A stretch of 64,000 bases of DNA from assembly GCF_001442805.1 (NCBI RefSeq), contig NZ_CP011131.1, positions 1,488,001-1,552,000 on the forward strand, given 5' to 3'. A model generated the notes under the pieces. The model was not told where the DNA came from. It did not search any database and was given only the letters and a program-made list of their open reading frames with translations. Positions within the stretch are counted from its first letter, which is position 1. Every line of letters starts with the position of its first letter. Positions 44,769 to 54,345 of this stretch are shown piece after piece. Made by a program: the position numbers and the translations under genes. The stretch is from Lysobacter gummosus. Lineage in GTDB: Bacteria; Pseudomonadota; Gammaproteobacteria; Xanthomonadales; Xanthomonadaceae.

Positions 44769-45881
44769 ATGGAACCTGCCCTGAAACAGCGATTGATCGG
44801 TGCGATGGTGCTGATCGCACTGGCGGTCATCTTCCTGCCCATGCTGATCAAGGGTCCCGCGCCGCAGAGTGGCGCGTCCGATGTTCCGCTGACCCTGCCC
44901 GACCAGCCGCAAGCCGGCGATACCGAAACCCGCGAACTGCCCCTGGTCACCCCCGGCGACGCGCCGCAGGGCGGCATGGTCGGCATGGAGCATCCGACCC
45001 CGGCCGATGCCGGCGCGCAGCCGGCCGGCGACGGCCAGACGCTGCCGACGGTCGATACCGCGGCCGGACGCCAGGACACGATGATGCGTCCGTCCACCGC
45101 CGGCGGCGATTACGCGGTGAGTTTCGGCAGCTACGCCAGCTCCAGCGACGCCGACCGGGTGATCGCCGCGCTGCAGGCCGCGCGTTTGCCGGGTTATCAG
45201 GAAACCGCCGCGGGCGCCAACGGCCGCACCGTGTACCGGGTGCGGATCGGGCCGTTCGCGACCCAGGCCGACGCCGAAGCCGCGCGCCTGAGCTCGACCA
45301 AGGTCCGCAACGACATCGGCGCCAAGGTCGTGGTGCTCAACGCCGACGCGGCCGATCTGGCTTCGCCGGCGGCCACGCCCAGCAAGCCCGAGGCCGCGGT
45401 ATCCAAGCCGGAACCGATCAAGCCCGCGCCGCCCGTGGCCCAGGCCGCCAAGCCCGAGCCGGTCAAGCCCGCGCCGACTGCGGCCGCCAAGCCCGAACCG
45501 GTCAAGCCCGCGCCGCCCGTCGCCCAGGCGCCCAAGCCCGCCGCGACCAAGGCGGTCAAGATCGAACCGCTGCCGGCCGAGACGCCCAAGCCGGCGCCGG
45601 TCGCCGCCAAACCGGCCGAGCCGGCCAAGCCCGCCGCCGCCGGCACCGGTTTCGCGGTACAGCTCGGCGCGTTCGGCAACGCCGATGAGGCGAACAAATT
45701 ACGCGACCGCGCGCGCGCGGCCGGTTTCAGCGCATTCGTCGAACAGGTCCGCACCGACAAGGGCACGCTCAACCGCGTGCGCATCGGTCCGGTGGTCAAC
45801 CGCGCCGATGCCGACAAGCTCAAGGCCCAGGTCGCGGGCAAGCTCGGGATCGGCGACGCCCTGGTCAAACCGCATCCGTGA
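44769..45881 (+). CDS. DedD-like inner-membrane protein with two SPOR domains
   Basis: 370 aa from ATG 44769. An N-terminal transmembrane helix (about 8-27; LIGAMVLIALAVIFLPML) precedes a low-complexity linker and two SPOR repeats. The first is at about 113-190 (YAVSFGSYASSSDADRV), the second at about 295-366 (FAVQLGAFGNADEANKL). A Pro/Ala/Lys/Glu linker with KPEPVKPAP repeats separates them. SPOR domains bind denuded glycans at the division septum, so a DedD-like division role is expected. E. coli DedD has one SPOR domain; the duplication is an addition. Confidence 0.87.
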   Translation: MEPALKQRLIGAMVLIALAVIFLPMLIKGPAPQSGASDVPLTLPDQPQAGDTETRELPLVTPGDAPQGGMVGMEHPTPADAGAQPAGDGQTLPTVDTAAGRQDTMMRPSTAGGDYAVSFGSYASSSDADRVIAALQAARLPGYQETAAGANGRTVYRVRIGPFATQADAEAARLSSTKVRNDIGAKVVVLNADAADLASPAATPSKPEAAVSKPEPIKPAPPVAQAAKPEPVKPAPTAAAKPEPVKPAPPVAQAPKPAATKAVKIEPLPAETPKPAPVAAKPAEPAKPAAAGTGFAVQLGAFGNADEANKLRDRARAAGFSAFVEQVRTDKGTLNRVRIGPVVNRADADKLKAQVAGKLGIGDALVKPHP

Positions 45882-45949
45882 ACGCGGACGGCGGGTGCGG
45901 GCGGGGCCGCCAGTGATCGGCGGCCGGACACACTAGGGAGCGGGGCGCT

Positions 45950-46807
45950 ATGACGGCTGTGGATTGGGGATTGCTGATTATCGTCGGCCTGTCGGCGCTG
46001 CTGGGCATGGCCCGCGGCCTGATCGGCGTGGCGGTGTCGCTGGCGGCGTGGTTGCTGGCCGGCCTGGGCGCATTCCTGTTCGGCGGCGACGTCGGCCGCA
46101 GCCTGACCGACGGCCACCTGGGCTGGGGCGCCTACCTGGGCGGCTACGCGTTGAGCTTCGCGGTGATCTGGGTCGGCGTCGGCCTGATCGGCATGGTGAT
46201 CAGACGAGTCGCGCATTCCTACGGTCTGTCGGAGATGGACCGGCTGATGGGCCTGGGCCTGGGCGCGGTGCGCGGGGTGATTTTCGCCTGCATGGCGATG
46301 GTGTTCGCGGCCATGACCACGCTGCCGCGCGAACGCGCCTGGCGCGACTCGGGCCTGGCCGCGGTGCTGATGCCCGGCGCCCAGCTGATGCGCAGCGCCT
46401 TGCCCGACGCGATGGCGCGCAAGGTCGATCTGGAAGGCCGCGGCACCTCGCTGCAAGCCACCGTCCAGGCCGAGGCGCAGGATCTGGAAAAGAATCTGAA
46501 GAGCAAAGTCCCGGGCGGAGCGCTGCCGGGTGGTTTCACCGACGCCATGGCCGGCAGCCTGGGCGGCCTGGGCCGCGGCAACGCGCAGGGCAACGCCCAG
46601 GGCGATCCGCGCGAACCGATGGGCGTATTGCCCGAACCGGTCGGCGAGCAGCAATCGGGCGACCTGTCCGGCCTGACCGGTCTGCTGCCCGGCGCGATGC
46701 GCGATTTGCTGCCAAAAACTGGGCAGAACCGCGCCGAAGGCAACCAGATCGAGGGCGATCCGGCCCAGGTCGATGACAGGCGGCGCGACGACAAACAGGT
46801 GCATTGA
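45950..46807 (+). CDS. cvpA: CvpA family inner-membrane protein
   Basis: 285 aa. Four predicted transmembrane helices in the first 130 residues (WGLLIIVGLSALLGMARGLI and others) match CvpA, which in E. coli is needed for colicin V production and envelope function. The C-terminal 150 residues are extra and Gly/Pro/Asp-rich, giving a longer protein than E. coli CvpA (162 aa). Order and strand fit the folC-dedD-cvpA-purF cluster. Confidence 0.85.
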   Translation: MTAVDWGLLIIVGLSALLGMARGLIGVAVSLAAWLLAGLGAFLFGGDVGRSLTDGHLGWGAYLGGYALSFAVIWVGVGLIGMVIRRVAHSYGLSEMDRLMGLGLGAVRGVIFACMAMVFAAMTTLPRERAWRDSGLAAVLMPGAQLMRSALPDAMARKVDLEGRGTSLQATVQAEAQDLEKNLKSKVPGGALPGGFTDAMAGSLGGLGRGNAQGNAQGDPREPMGVLPEPVGEQQSGDLSGLTGLLPGAMRDLLPKTGQNRAEGNQIEGDPAQVDDRRRDDKQVH

Positions 46808-47019
46808 TCCGATCCAGCCATCGCCGCCGCCGCAACGCTACATCGCGCGCGGCGCCATCGAAATCCGGTTTCGCGCCCCGATACCGTCCGCTCACGACGG
46901 CGGCGCTACGTTCTTAAACGGTCCGCTATCCACGCGGCCACTGCATTCCCGGTCCGCAGCGGCGATAATTCGCCGCCGCGGCCACGCGGCACTTTCGACA
47001 CTCAGGCAGGACCAGCGCT

Positions 47020-48489
47020 ATGTGCGGCATTCTCGGTATCGTCGGCAACACGGATGTCGCCGCTCAGCTCTACGACGGACTCACGGTGCTGCAGCATCGC
47101 GGCCAGGATGCGGCCGGCATCGCCACCGCCGACGGCGCGCGCCTGCGCGTGCACAAGGGCAACGGTCTGGTCAGCGACGTGTTCGACGAAAAGGCCATGC
47201 GCCTGCTCGAAGGCCGGGTCGGCATCGGCCATTGCCGCTACCCGACCGCGGGCAGCGAGGGCTCCGACGAGGCGCAGCCGTTCTACGTCAACTCGCCCTA
47301 CGGCATCGCCCTGGCCCACAACGGCAACCTGATCAACACCGACACTTTGCGCCGCGAAGTGTTCGAACAGGATCGCCGCAACGTCAACACCGAATCCGAT
47401 TCGGAAGTGCTGCTCAACGTGTTCGCGCACGAGCTCGACCGCCAGCGCGTGCTGACCGCCGAGGCCGCGTTCGGCGCGATCGAAGGCGTCAACCGCCGCT
47501 GCATCGGCGGCTACGCGGTGGTCGCCACCGTGCTCGGCCTGGGCCTGATCGCGTTCCGCGACCCGCACGGCATCCGCCCGCTGGTGCTGGGCAAGCGCAA
47601 CACCGGCGGCCAGGACGAATATGCGGTCGCGTCCGAATCGGTGGCGCTGGACCTGCTCGGCTTCGAACGCCTGCGCGACGTGCGTCCGGGCGAGGGCATC
47701 GTGATCAACGCGCGCGGCGAGATGTTCTCGCGCCAGTGCGCGCAGCCGCGCCAGCACGCGCCGTGCATCTTCGAATACGTGTACTTCGCCCGCCCCGACT
47801 CGATGATGGACGACGTCTCCGTGCACAAGGCGCGCATGCGCATGGGCCAGACGCTCGGCGAGAAGATCCTGCGCCTGCGTCCGCAGCACGACATCGACGT
47901 GGTCATCCCGATTCCCGATACCTCGCGCGACTCGGCCCTGGAAATCGCCAACACCCTGGGCGTGAAGTACCGCGAAGGCTTCATCAAGAACCGCTACGTC
48001 GGCCGCACCTTCATCATGCCCGGGCAGGGCGAGCGGGCCAAGTCGGTGCGGCGCAAGCTCAATCCGATTCCGCTGGAATTCCGCAATCGCGTCGTGCTCC
48101 TGGTCGATGACTCGATCGTGCGCGGCACCACCTCGCGCCAGATCGTGCAGATGGCGCGCGACGCCGGCGCGCGCAAGGTGTACCTGGCCTCGGCCGCGCC
48201 GCCGGTGCGTTTCCCGAACATCTACGGCATCGACATGCCCTCGACCGACGAACTGGTCGCGCATGGCCGCACCGACGACGAAGTGCAGACGCTGCTGGGT
48301 TGCGACTGGCTGATCTATCAGGACCTCGACGCGCTGGAGCAGGCGGTGTCCGGTCCCAAGCACCGCATCGACCATTTCGATTCCTCGTGCTTCAACGGCG
48401 AATACGTCACCGGCGTGGAACCGGGCTATTTCGAGCGCATCCAGCAACTGCGCTCGGACGAAGCCAAGAAGACCCGCCGCGCCTCGTAA
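47020..48489 (+). CDS. purF: Amidophosphoribosyltransferase
   Basis: 489 aa. The nucleophile Cys2 follows the initiator Met (MCGILGIVG), with no propeptide. An N-terminal glutaminase domain (class II amidotransferase) is followed by a PRTase domain with [19 protein letters not shown], the PRPP-binding motif. It makes 5-phosphoribosylamine from PRPP and glutamine, the committed step of purine synthesis. It sits at the end of the conserved cluster. Confidence 0.94.
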   Translation: MCGILGIVGNTDVAAQLYDGLTVLQHRGQDAAGIATADGARLRVHKGNGLVSDVFDEKAMRLLEGRVGIGHCRYPTAGSEGSDEAQPFYVNSPYGIALAHNGNLINTDTLRREVFEQDRRNVNTESDSEVLLNVFAHELDRQRVLTAEAAFGAIEGVNRRCIGGYAVVATVLGLGLIAFRDPHGIRPLVLGKRNTGGQDEYAVASESVALDLLGFERLRDVRPGEGIVINARGEMFSRQCAQPRQHAPCIFEYVYFARPDSMMDDVSVHKARMRMGQTLGEKILRLRPQHDIDVVIPIPDTSRDSALEIANTLGVKYREGFIKNRYVGRTFIMPGQGERAKSVRRKLNPIPLEFRNRVVLLVDDSIVRGTTSRQIVQMARDAGARKVYLASAAPPVRFPNIYGIDMPSTDELVAHGRTDDEVQTLLGCDWLIYQDLDALEQAVSGPKHRIDHFDSSCFNGEYVTGVEPGYFERIQQLRSDEAKKTRRAS

Positions 48490-48505
48490 GCGCGGGCGCG
48501 CGGCC

Positions 48506-49321
48506 ATGTCGAGTTCGAAGTCGCTGTTCGACGCCGCGCGCGCCTGCCTCGACGCCGATACGCCGCAGGCCAAGGTCGAACTGACCTTCGCCTGCGCGCA
48601 GGCCTACGCGCGCGGCGAACTGTGTATTCCCGACGACGCGCCGGCGCCCGAACCCATTCGCATGCCCGGCCGCCCCGCGCGGCCGGCGCTGGTGCATCCG
48701 CGCGAGTTGCCCAAGCGCGGCTTCGGCACCGCCGAGGGCCGCGCCGCGTTCGTGCACGCGATCGCGCACATCGAATTCAACGCCATCGACCTGGGCTGGG
48801 ACGCGGTCTATCGCTTCCGCGGCCTGCCGGCGCAGTTCTATGCCGACTGGGTCGGCGTCGCCAACGACGAAGCGCGCCACTTCAGCCTGTTGCGCGAGCG
48901 CCTGCGCGAGCTGGGTTTCGACTACGGCGATTTCGACGCCCATAACGGCTTGTGGGAAATGGCCGAGAAGACCGCGCACGACGGCCTGGCGCGCATGGCG
49001 CTGGTGCCGCGCGTGCTGGAAGCGCGCGGCCTGGACGTGACGCCGGGGATGATCGTCAAGCTGCGTTCGCTCGGCGACAGCGCCACGGTGGCGATCCTGG
49101 AAACGATCCTGCGCGAGGAAGTCGCCCACGTCGCCGCCGGTTCGCGTTGGTATCGCTGGTACTGCGAACGCGCCGGAATCGACCCGGTGCCGCGTTTCCG
49201 CGAACTGCTGGCCGAATACGCGCGCGCGGTGTTGTATGGGCCGTTCAACTTCGAAGCGCGCAGCGCGGCGGGGTTCGACGATGAGGAACTGCGGATGCTC
49301 GAGGCGTTCGTGGCGCGCTGA
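48506..49321 (+). CDS. Ferritin-like domain protein of the DUF455 type
   Basis: 271 aa. Helical segments contain HIEFNAIDLGWDAVYRF, DEARHFSLLRERL and REEVAHVAAGSRW, giving the Glu/His residues of a di-iron ferritin-like fold. Members of DUF455 are widespread and poorly characterised, and some act in tRNA hydroxylation or like processes. It starts 17 bp after purF, so it may be co-transcribed. Confidence 0.8.
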   Translation: MSSSKSLFDAARACLDADTPQAKVELTFACAQAYARGELCIPDDAPAPEPIRMPGRPARPALVHPRELPKRGFGTAEGRAAFVHAIAHIEFNAIDLGWDAVYRFRGLPAQFYADWVGVANDEARHFSLLRERLRELGFDYGDFDAHNGLWEMAEKTAHDGLARMALVPRVLEARGLDVTPGMIVKLRSLGDSATVAILETILREEVAHVAAGSRWYRWYCERAGIDPVPRFRELLAEYARAVLYGPFNFEARSAAGFDDEELRMLEAFVAR

Positions 49322-49323
49322 AG

Positions 49324-49520
49324 CGAATCCCCCGCGCGGTTGTTTTCCGGGTGTTTTGGACTTGCGCAACGCGCCGCCCCCTTTTTCAAAGGGGGCAACA
49401 TGACGCGGCGTTCTTTCAGATCGAATGCCGCCAATACCAGATCGCACACGCCAGCGATCCCCCTCCCAAGCCCGTGCTGTTCCCCCCTTTGAAAAAGGGG
49501 GGCAGGGGGGATTTGCTCTT
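49324..49520. repeat. Dispersed repeat, module B followed by module A
   Basis: Module B, containing GCGAATCCCCCGCGCGG and CCCCCTTTTTCAAAGGGGGC, lies at 49324-49397. Module A (TTCCCCCCTTTGAAAAAGGG, GGCAGGGGGGATTTGC) lies at about 49478-49515. The order is the reverse of the copy at 9571-9730, and the element ends carry inverted GAATCCCCC/GGGGGATT. Confidence 0.8.
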
Positions 49521-49689
49521 TCAGCCCCCCGCACACCCCAAGCGCCAGTCGATCAACTGACGCCGATCTGAAATACCCCTTTCACACGCCACCCACAGAC
49601 TTCCGGGCTTCGCTCTCAAGCCGCCCAAGAGTGATTAAGCGCAGCGGATTCTGCATCGCACGCGGCGGCCACTCACCAATGGAAGTCCC

Positions 49690-51969
49690 ATGACGACGAA
49701 GACGACGCTCCTCGCCGCCTCGATTTTGCTGTGCCTGCATGCCGGAAACGGCCTCGCCGCAGAACTCGCGCCCAACACTCCCGACGCCAGCGCCGCCGAT
49801 GCAGGCGCCGCCACCGGCTCCGCCGACGCCGCGCACGACGCCACCACGCTCGACGTAGTCTCGGTCGTCGGCACCGGCCAGACCCGCCAGGTACAGGCGC
49901 TGGGCAAGGCCGATCTGCAGCGCCAAGCCGCCGGCACCAGCCCGCTGAAGGTCATGGCCAAGCTGCCCGGCGTGCACTTCCAAAGCTCCGATCCCTGGGG
50001 CAACTACGAGTGGTCCAGCAAGCTCAGCATCCGCGGCTTTTCGCAGCAGCAGCTCGGCTTCACCCTCGACGGCGTGCCGCTGGGCGACATGAGCTACGGC
50101 AACCACAACGGCCTGCACATCAGCCGCGCGATCACCGCCGAAAACCTGTCCGGCGCCGAACTCTCGCAAGGCAGCGGCGCCATCGACACCGCGTCCTCTG
50201 GCAACCTCGGCGGCACGCTGCGCTTCTTCAGCGCCGATCCGTCGGCCGATTTCGGCGTGCGCCTGGCCCAGACCATCGGCAGCGATTCCACCAGCCGCAG
50301 CTACGTGCGCATGGACACCGGCGATCACAACGGCTTCAGCGCTTACCTCAGCGGCGTGTTCCACACCACCGACAAGTGGAAGGGCGAAGGCCCGCAGCGC
50401 AACACCCAGTTCAACGGCAAGTTCATCTACGCCGGCGACGACTTCAAGATCACCGGTTACGCCGATTCCTCGCGTCGCCGCGAAACCGACTACGCCGATC
50501 TGTCGCTGGAATCGGCCAAGCGTCTGGGCATGGATTGGGACAACTACGCCAAGGACTGGCAGCGCGCCATCGACGCGGCCAACGGCATTTTCCGCGGCGG
50601 CGTGACCAGCCTGGACGATGCGTACTACATCGCCCGCGGCGTGCGCGACGACGATCTGGCGTACCTGAGCGGCGAATGGAACGTCAATCCGGACCTGACC
50701 CTGGCGGCGACGGTCTACTACCACAACAACGAAGGCCAGGGCCATTGGGCGACGCCGTATTCGAAGTCGCCGACGGTTCCGATCCGCATGCGCACCACCG
50801 AGTACGACATCGAGCGCACCGGCTTCATGCCCAGCCTGAGCTGGCAGATCGGCAATCACCGCCTGCAGGCCGGCCTGTGGCTGGAGAAGAACGATCACGG
50901 CGTGCAGCGCAACTTCTACGATCTCAGCGCGACCGAGCCGCCGGACGATATCTTCTTCTACCGCAATCCCAGCCAGCGCGTGTTCCGCCAGCGCTTCGAC
51001 ACCGACACGCGCATGTACTACGTGCTCGACCACATGGAGTTCGCCGACGGCCGCCTGGCCATCGACGCCGGCTTCAAGGGTCTGAAGGTCGAGACCGACG
51101 GCAAGACCTTGATCGGTGGCGCCAGCCGCGCCAGCGGAAAGCTGGTGTCGGAAGACAACTTCCTGCCGCAACTGGGCGCGCGCTGGCAGCTCAGCGAGCA
51201 TGAGGAAATCTTCGGCTCCTACAGCGAAAATCTGTCGGCGTTCCGCACCGGCGTCAACGGCCCGCATTCGACCTCGCAGGCGGCGTTCGACGCGGCGGTG
51301 AAGACGCTTGAACCGGAAACCTCCAAGACTCTGGAAGCCGGCCTGCGCACCAGCCGCGACAGCGTCGAGGCCTCGGTCGCGGTGTATCGCGTCAACTTCG
51401 AGAACCGCCTGCTCGCCATCGCGCGTTGCGCCGGCATCGTGGGTTGTGCGTCCAGCTTCGCCAACGTCGGCGACGTGGAAAGTCGCGGCGCGGAAGTCAC
51501 CGTGCTGTGGAAGCCGATCGCCGGGCTGAGCTGGTACAACTCGCTGGCCTTCAACGATTCGCAGTACGAGTCCGATTACCTGGACGGCACCACCCTGGTC
51601 CGCACCAAGGGCAAGCAGGTGGTCGATGCGCCCAAGCGTCTGTACGCGACCGAGATCCGCTGGGAACAGGACGGCCTGTCGCTGCAACTGGGCGCCAAGT
51701 ACACCGACAAGCGCTACCTGACCTACCTCAACGATTCCAAGGTGTCCGGTTTCTGGGTGGTGGACGCGTCGGCGTCCTACGAGTGGAAGGACGTGTCCTG
51801 GGCCGATTCGTTCAAGCTGCAGTTGAACATCACGAATCTGTTCGACAAGGAATACTTCGGCAGCATCGGCACGAACGGTTTCGTCGCTTCCGATCCGCTC
51901 GGCTTGAACTACACCTTGCAGTCGGGCGCGCCGCGCCAGGCCTTCCTGACCGCGGAAGTGCGTTTCTGA
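49690..51969 (+). CDS. TonB-dependent outer-membrane receptor
   Basis: 759 aa. Signal peptide MTTKTTLLAASILLCLHAGNGLAA is followed by a plug domain (about 55-175) with KLPGVHFQSS and SIRGFSQQQLGFTLDGVPLGD. The beta-barrel ends in ...AFLTAEVRF with a terminal aromatic residue, as required for outer-membrane insertion. The substrate is not evident; TonB receptors of this group take up iron complexes or sugars. No transport neighbours. An inserted disulfide-candidate pair is found in RCAGIVGCASS. Confidence 0.87.
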   Translation: MTTKTTLLAASILLCLHAGNGLAAELAPNTPDASAADAGAATGSADAAHDATTLDVVSVVGTGQTRQVQALGKADLQRQAAGTSPLKVMAKLPGVHFQSSDPWGNYEWSSKLSIRGFSQQQLGFTLDGVPLGDMSYGNHNGLHISRAITAENLSGAELSQGSGAIDTASSGNLGGTLRFFSADPSADFGVRLAQTIGSDSTSRSYVRMDTGDHNGFSAYLSGVFHTTDKWKGEGPQRNTQFNGKFIYAGDDFKITGYADSSRRRETDYADLSLESAKRLGMDWDNYAKDWQRAIDAANGIFRGGVTSLDDAYYIARGVRDDDLAYLSGEWNVNPDLTLAATVYYHNNEGQGHWATPYSKSPTVPIRMRTTEYDIERTGFMPSLSWQIGNHRLQAGLWLEKNDHGVQRNFYDLSATEPPDDIFFYRNPSQRVFRQRFDTDTRMYYVLDHMEFADGRLAIDAGFKGLKVETDGKTLIGGASRASGKLVSEDNFLPQLGARWQLSEHEEIFGSYSENLSAFRTGVNGPHSTSQAAFDAAVKTLEPETSKTLEAGLRTSRDSVEASVAVYRVNFENRLLAIARCAGIVGCASSFANVGDVESRGAEVTVLWKPIAGLSWYNSLAFNDSQYESDYLDGTTLVRTKGKQVVDAPKRLYATEIRWEQDGLSLQLGAKYTDKRYLTYLNDSKVSGFWVVDASASYEWKDVSWADSFKLQLNITNLFDKEYFGSIGTNGFVASDPLGLNYTLQSGAPRQAFLTAEVRF

Positions 51970-52025
51970 GGCAAACCGCGGATCGGCGCGCATAGCGCCG
52001 GTACGCGCGAATGCACGAGCAACAG

Positions 52026-52062
52026 GCGAACGCCCGGGTCGAATCCGGGCGTTCGCGTGTGT
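52026..52062 (+). terminator. Terminator after the TonB receptor
   Basis: GCGAACGCCCGG and CCGGGCGTTCGC form a 12-bp stem, followed by a G/T-rich tail. The T run is weak, so it may be only a dyad. Confidence 0.55.
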
Positions 52063-52147
52063 GGGTTTTGTGCCTTCGAACCCCCTCGTTCGGCAAGGCG
52101 CAAATCGCTAGCATTGGGGCGGGGAAATCAAAGGTGACGGGGCGACC

Positions 52148-53419
52148 ATGGGTCTTGGCTTCCAAGTCAGCAGCACGCCGTGGAAGCGGCGCATGTGGGC
52201 CAAACCGAGTCTGCGCGCACTGGGGCGCGAGCTGCGCCGTACCTACCTGGACGCCTTGCCCGAAGGCGTGCTGCGCGAGTGCCTGAGCGTGTGGGAACGC
52301 GAGGGCGGGGTGACCGCGTCGTGGCATCCGGCCGAAGAAGGGCTGTCGATCGATCTGCATGCCGACGGGCGAATGACCGCCTGGGCCAAGACCAACACGG
52401 TCGGGCCGGGCTATCACGCTTTCCTGGTCGAGCTGCTGGACCGTATCGCCGCGCAATGGGGCGTGCGCTGGAACTGGGACGAAGCCGCCGCCGCGGGCGA
52501 GGGCGACGAATGCGGTTACGCGCTCGCTCGCGACGCGAAGCATCTGCAGGCGCAGATGGCGGGCTGGCTGCATACGGTCGCCGGCGTGTTGTTCGAACAT
52601 CGCGGCGCCGAGAACCTGTTCCTGTGCATGCCGATCGGGCCGTTGCCGCGCCTGCCGGGCTTCGTCGGCTCGCCCATGGGAATCTGGAGCGAATCGCGAT
52701 TGCGCCAGATCGCCGAGAACCGCGATGCCGCGGGCGCAGCATCGCCGGACTTCTTTCCCTGGTGGACGCCGGGTTTCGGCGCCGATTTCTGGAGCGGACT
52801 GGCGCGGGTGGGCGTGTGGTGCGACGTGGCCTGGGTCGGCCCGCGCGATCAGAACGAGCGCGACACCTTGCGCCGCGTGCTCGACTACGACCGCCGCGCG
52901 GCCGCGCTGGACCCGGCGCACGCGCTCGACGCCTCGCTGCGCGACGAACTGCATTGGCTGCTCGATCGCGGCGCCGAGATCGAACTGCCGCATCGCGAAG
53001 GCCCGGGCTACAAGCGCCTGCCGACCCGCCACTGCCTCTACGGCGGGCCGTGGAGCGTGGAAGTGCCGGGGCATTTCATCGAGCACGTGCTCAACGACGG
53101 CAACAACCTGCAATACGTCGGCGACCGGCGCGCGGTCTATGTCAGTTCGCTGAGCATCACCTCGGCCGACGCGAGCCTGCCGCCGGCCGCCGAACTGCTG
53201 GAAACCGCCGGCCGCGGCGAACCGGCCGATCTGAGCTGGACCCAGGACGCGATCATCGCCAGCGCGCGCTGGGAAGACGATCCCGCCGATTCGGCGCGGC
53301 ATCTGTACGCGGCCTTCGCCGTCGATGGGCAGCTGTTGTTGCTGACCATCAGCAACGAGATCGGCGCGCCGCGCGATTGGGCCGAAGCGGTGGCGCGATC
53401 GGTGCGGCGGGCGGAATAA
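52148..53419 (+). CDS. Hypothetical protein, 423 aa
   Basis: Begins MGLGFQVSSTPWKRRMWAK. No signal peptide or transmembrane segment was seen. Trp-rich segments (WNWDEAAAAGEGDECGYAL, PDFFPWWTPGFGADFW) are distinctive. The C-terminal third (LPPAAELLETAGRGEPADLSW) resembles no known catalytic motif. Codon use and GC match the neighbours. Position between a TonB receptor and lpxH suggests no pathway. Confidence 0.75.
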   Translation: MGLGFQVSSTPWKRRMWAKPSLRALGRELRRTYLDALPEGVLRECLSVWEREGGVTASWHPAEEGLSIDLHADGRMTAWAKTNTVGPGYHAFLVELLDRIAAQWGVRWNWDEAAAAGEGDECGYALARDAKHLQAQMAGWLHTVAGVLFEHRGAENLFLCMPIGPLPRLPGFVGSPMGIWSESRLRQIAENRDAAGAASPDFFPWWTPGFGADFWSGLARVGVWCDVAWVGPRDQNERDTLRRVLDYDRRAAALDPAHALDASLRDELHWLLDRGAEIELPHREGPGYKRLPTRHCLYGGPWSVEVPGHFIEHVLNDGNNLQYVGDRRAVYVSSLSITSADASLPPAAELLETAGRGEPADLSWTQDAIIASARWEDDPADSARHLYAAFAVDGQLLLLTISNEIGAPRDWAEAVARSVRRAE

Positions 53420-53482
53420 CGCGGGCGCGTCGAGTCCGGGAAGACCGCGCGCGGTTAGCGACCGCTCGCGCGGCCGCCGGCC

Positions 53483-54217
53483 TCAGCTCAGATTCTGCAA
53501 CTGCATCCCGTGGCGATCGACCCGCAACACCGAGCCTTGTTCGTACCAGTCGCCGAGCACGACGCGCGTGCGCGCGCGTCCGCCGACCTCCAGCGTGTGC
53601 ACCGCGGGGCGATGGGTGTGGCCGTGGATGATCGTGTCGATGCCGTAGCGGGCGAAGGTCTCCGCGACCGTGGCCGGGGCGACGTCGGTGATGGTTTCCA
53701 TGCGCCCCTCGTCCTTGAGCCCGGCCTGATGCGCCTTGCTCGCCGCGCGCGCCTGCTGCGCGAAGGCCAGCCGCGCCGCCAGCGGCTGAGCGAGGAATTG
53801 CGCCTGCCACAGCGGATGCCGGGTCTGGGCGCGGAATTGCTGGTAGGCGATATCGTCCGTGCACAGCAGATCGCCGTGGCCGATCAGCACCGGCTGGCCG
53901 TACAGCGAAATCACCGACGGATCGGCCAGCACGCGCATGCCGGCGCGCGCGGCGTAGTCGGCGCCGAGCAGGAAATCGCGATTGCCGCGGATGAAATACA
54001 CCGGCACGCCGCTGTCGGCCAGCGCCTTGAGCTCGCGCGCGACGAAGGCGCCGGTCTCGGACGGATCGTCGTCGCCGACCCAGGCTTCGAACAGATCGCC
54101 CAGGACGTACAGCGCATCGGCGCCGCGCGCTTCATGGCGCACGAAACGGCCGAACAGCTCGGTGATCTGCGGGCGCTCGGCGTCGAGGTGGAGATCGGAG
54201 ATGAAGAGGGTCGTCAT
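53483..54217 (-). CDS. lpxH: UDP-2,3-diacylglucosamine diphosphatase
   Basis: 244 aa. Calcineurin-like metallophosphoesterase motifs are in order: [39 protein letters not shown] and HGHTHRP. LpxH hydrolyses UDP-2,3-diacylglucosamine to lipid X in lipid A synthesis at the inner membrane. E. coli LpxH is 240 aa. Divergent from gltX. Confidence 0.94.
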   Translation of the reverse strand: MTTLFISDLHLDAERPQITELFGRFVRHEARGADALYVLGDLFEAWVGDDDPSETGAFVARELKALADSGVPVYFIRGNRDFLLGADYAARAGMRVLADPSVISLYGQPVLIGHGDLLCTDDIAYQQFRAQTRHPLWQAQFLAQPLAARLAFAQQARAASKAHQAGLKDEGRMETITDVAPATVAETFARYGIDTIIHGHTHRPAVHTLEVGGRARTRVVLGDWYEQGSVLRVDRHGMQLQNLS

Positions 54218-54345
54218 GGGGATAGTTTAGGGCACGGCCGCCCAGGCCGGTTTCAAGCGGCGAAAGGCTGTTTTCCGCGATCCTCCCGCCATCCCCACGG
54301 CCACTCCGCTAAAATGCCCGATTCCCCGATCCACCCGAGCCCCGC

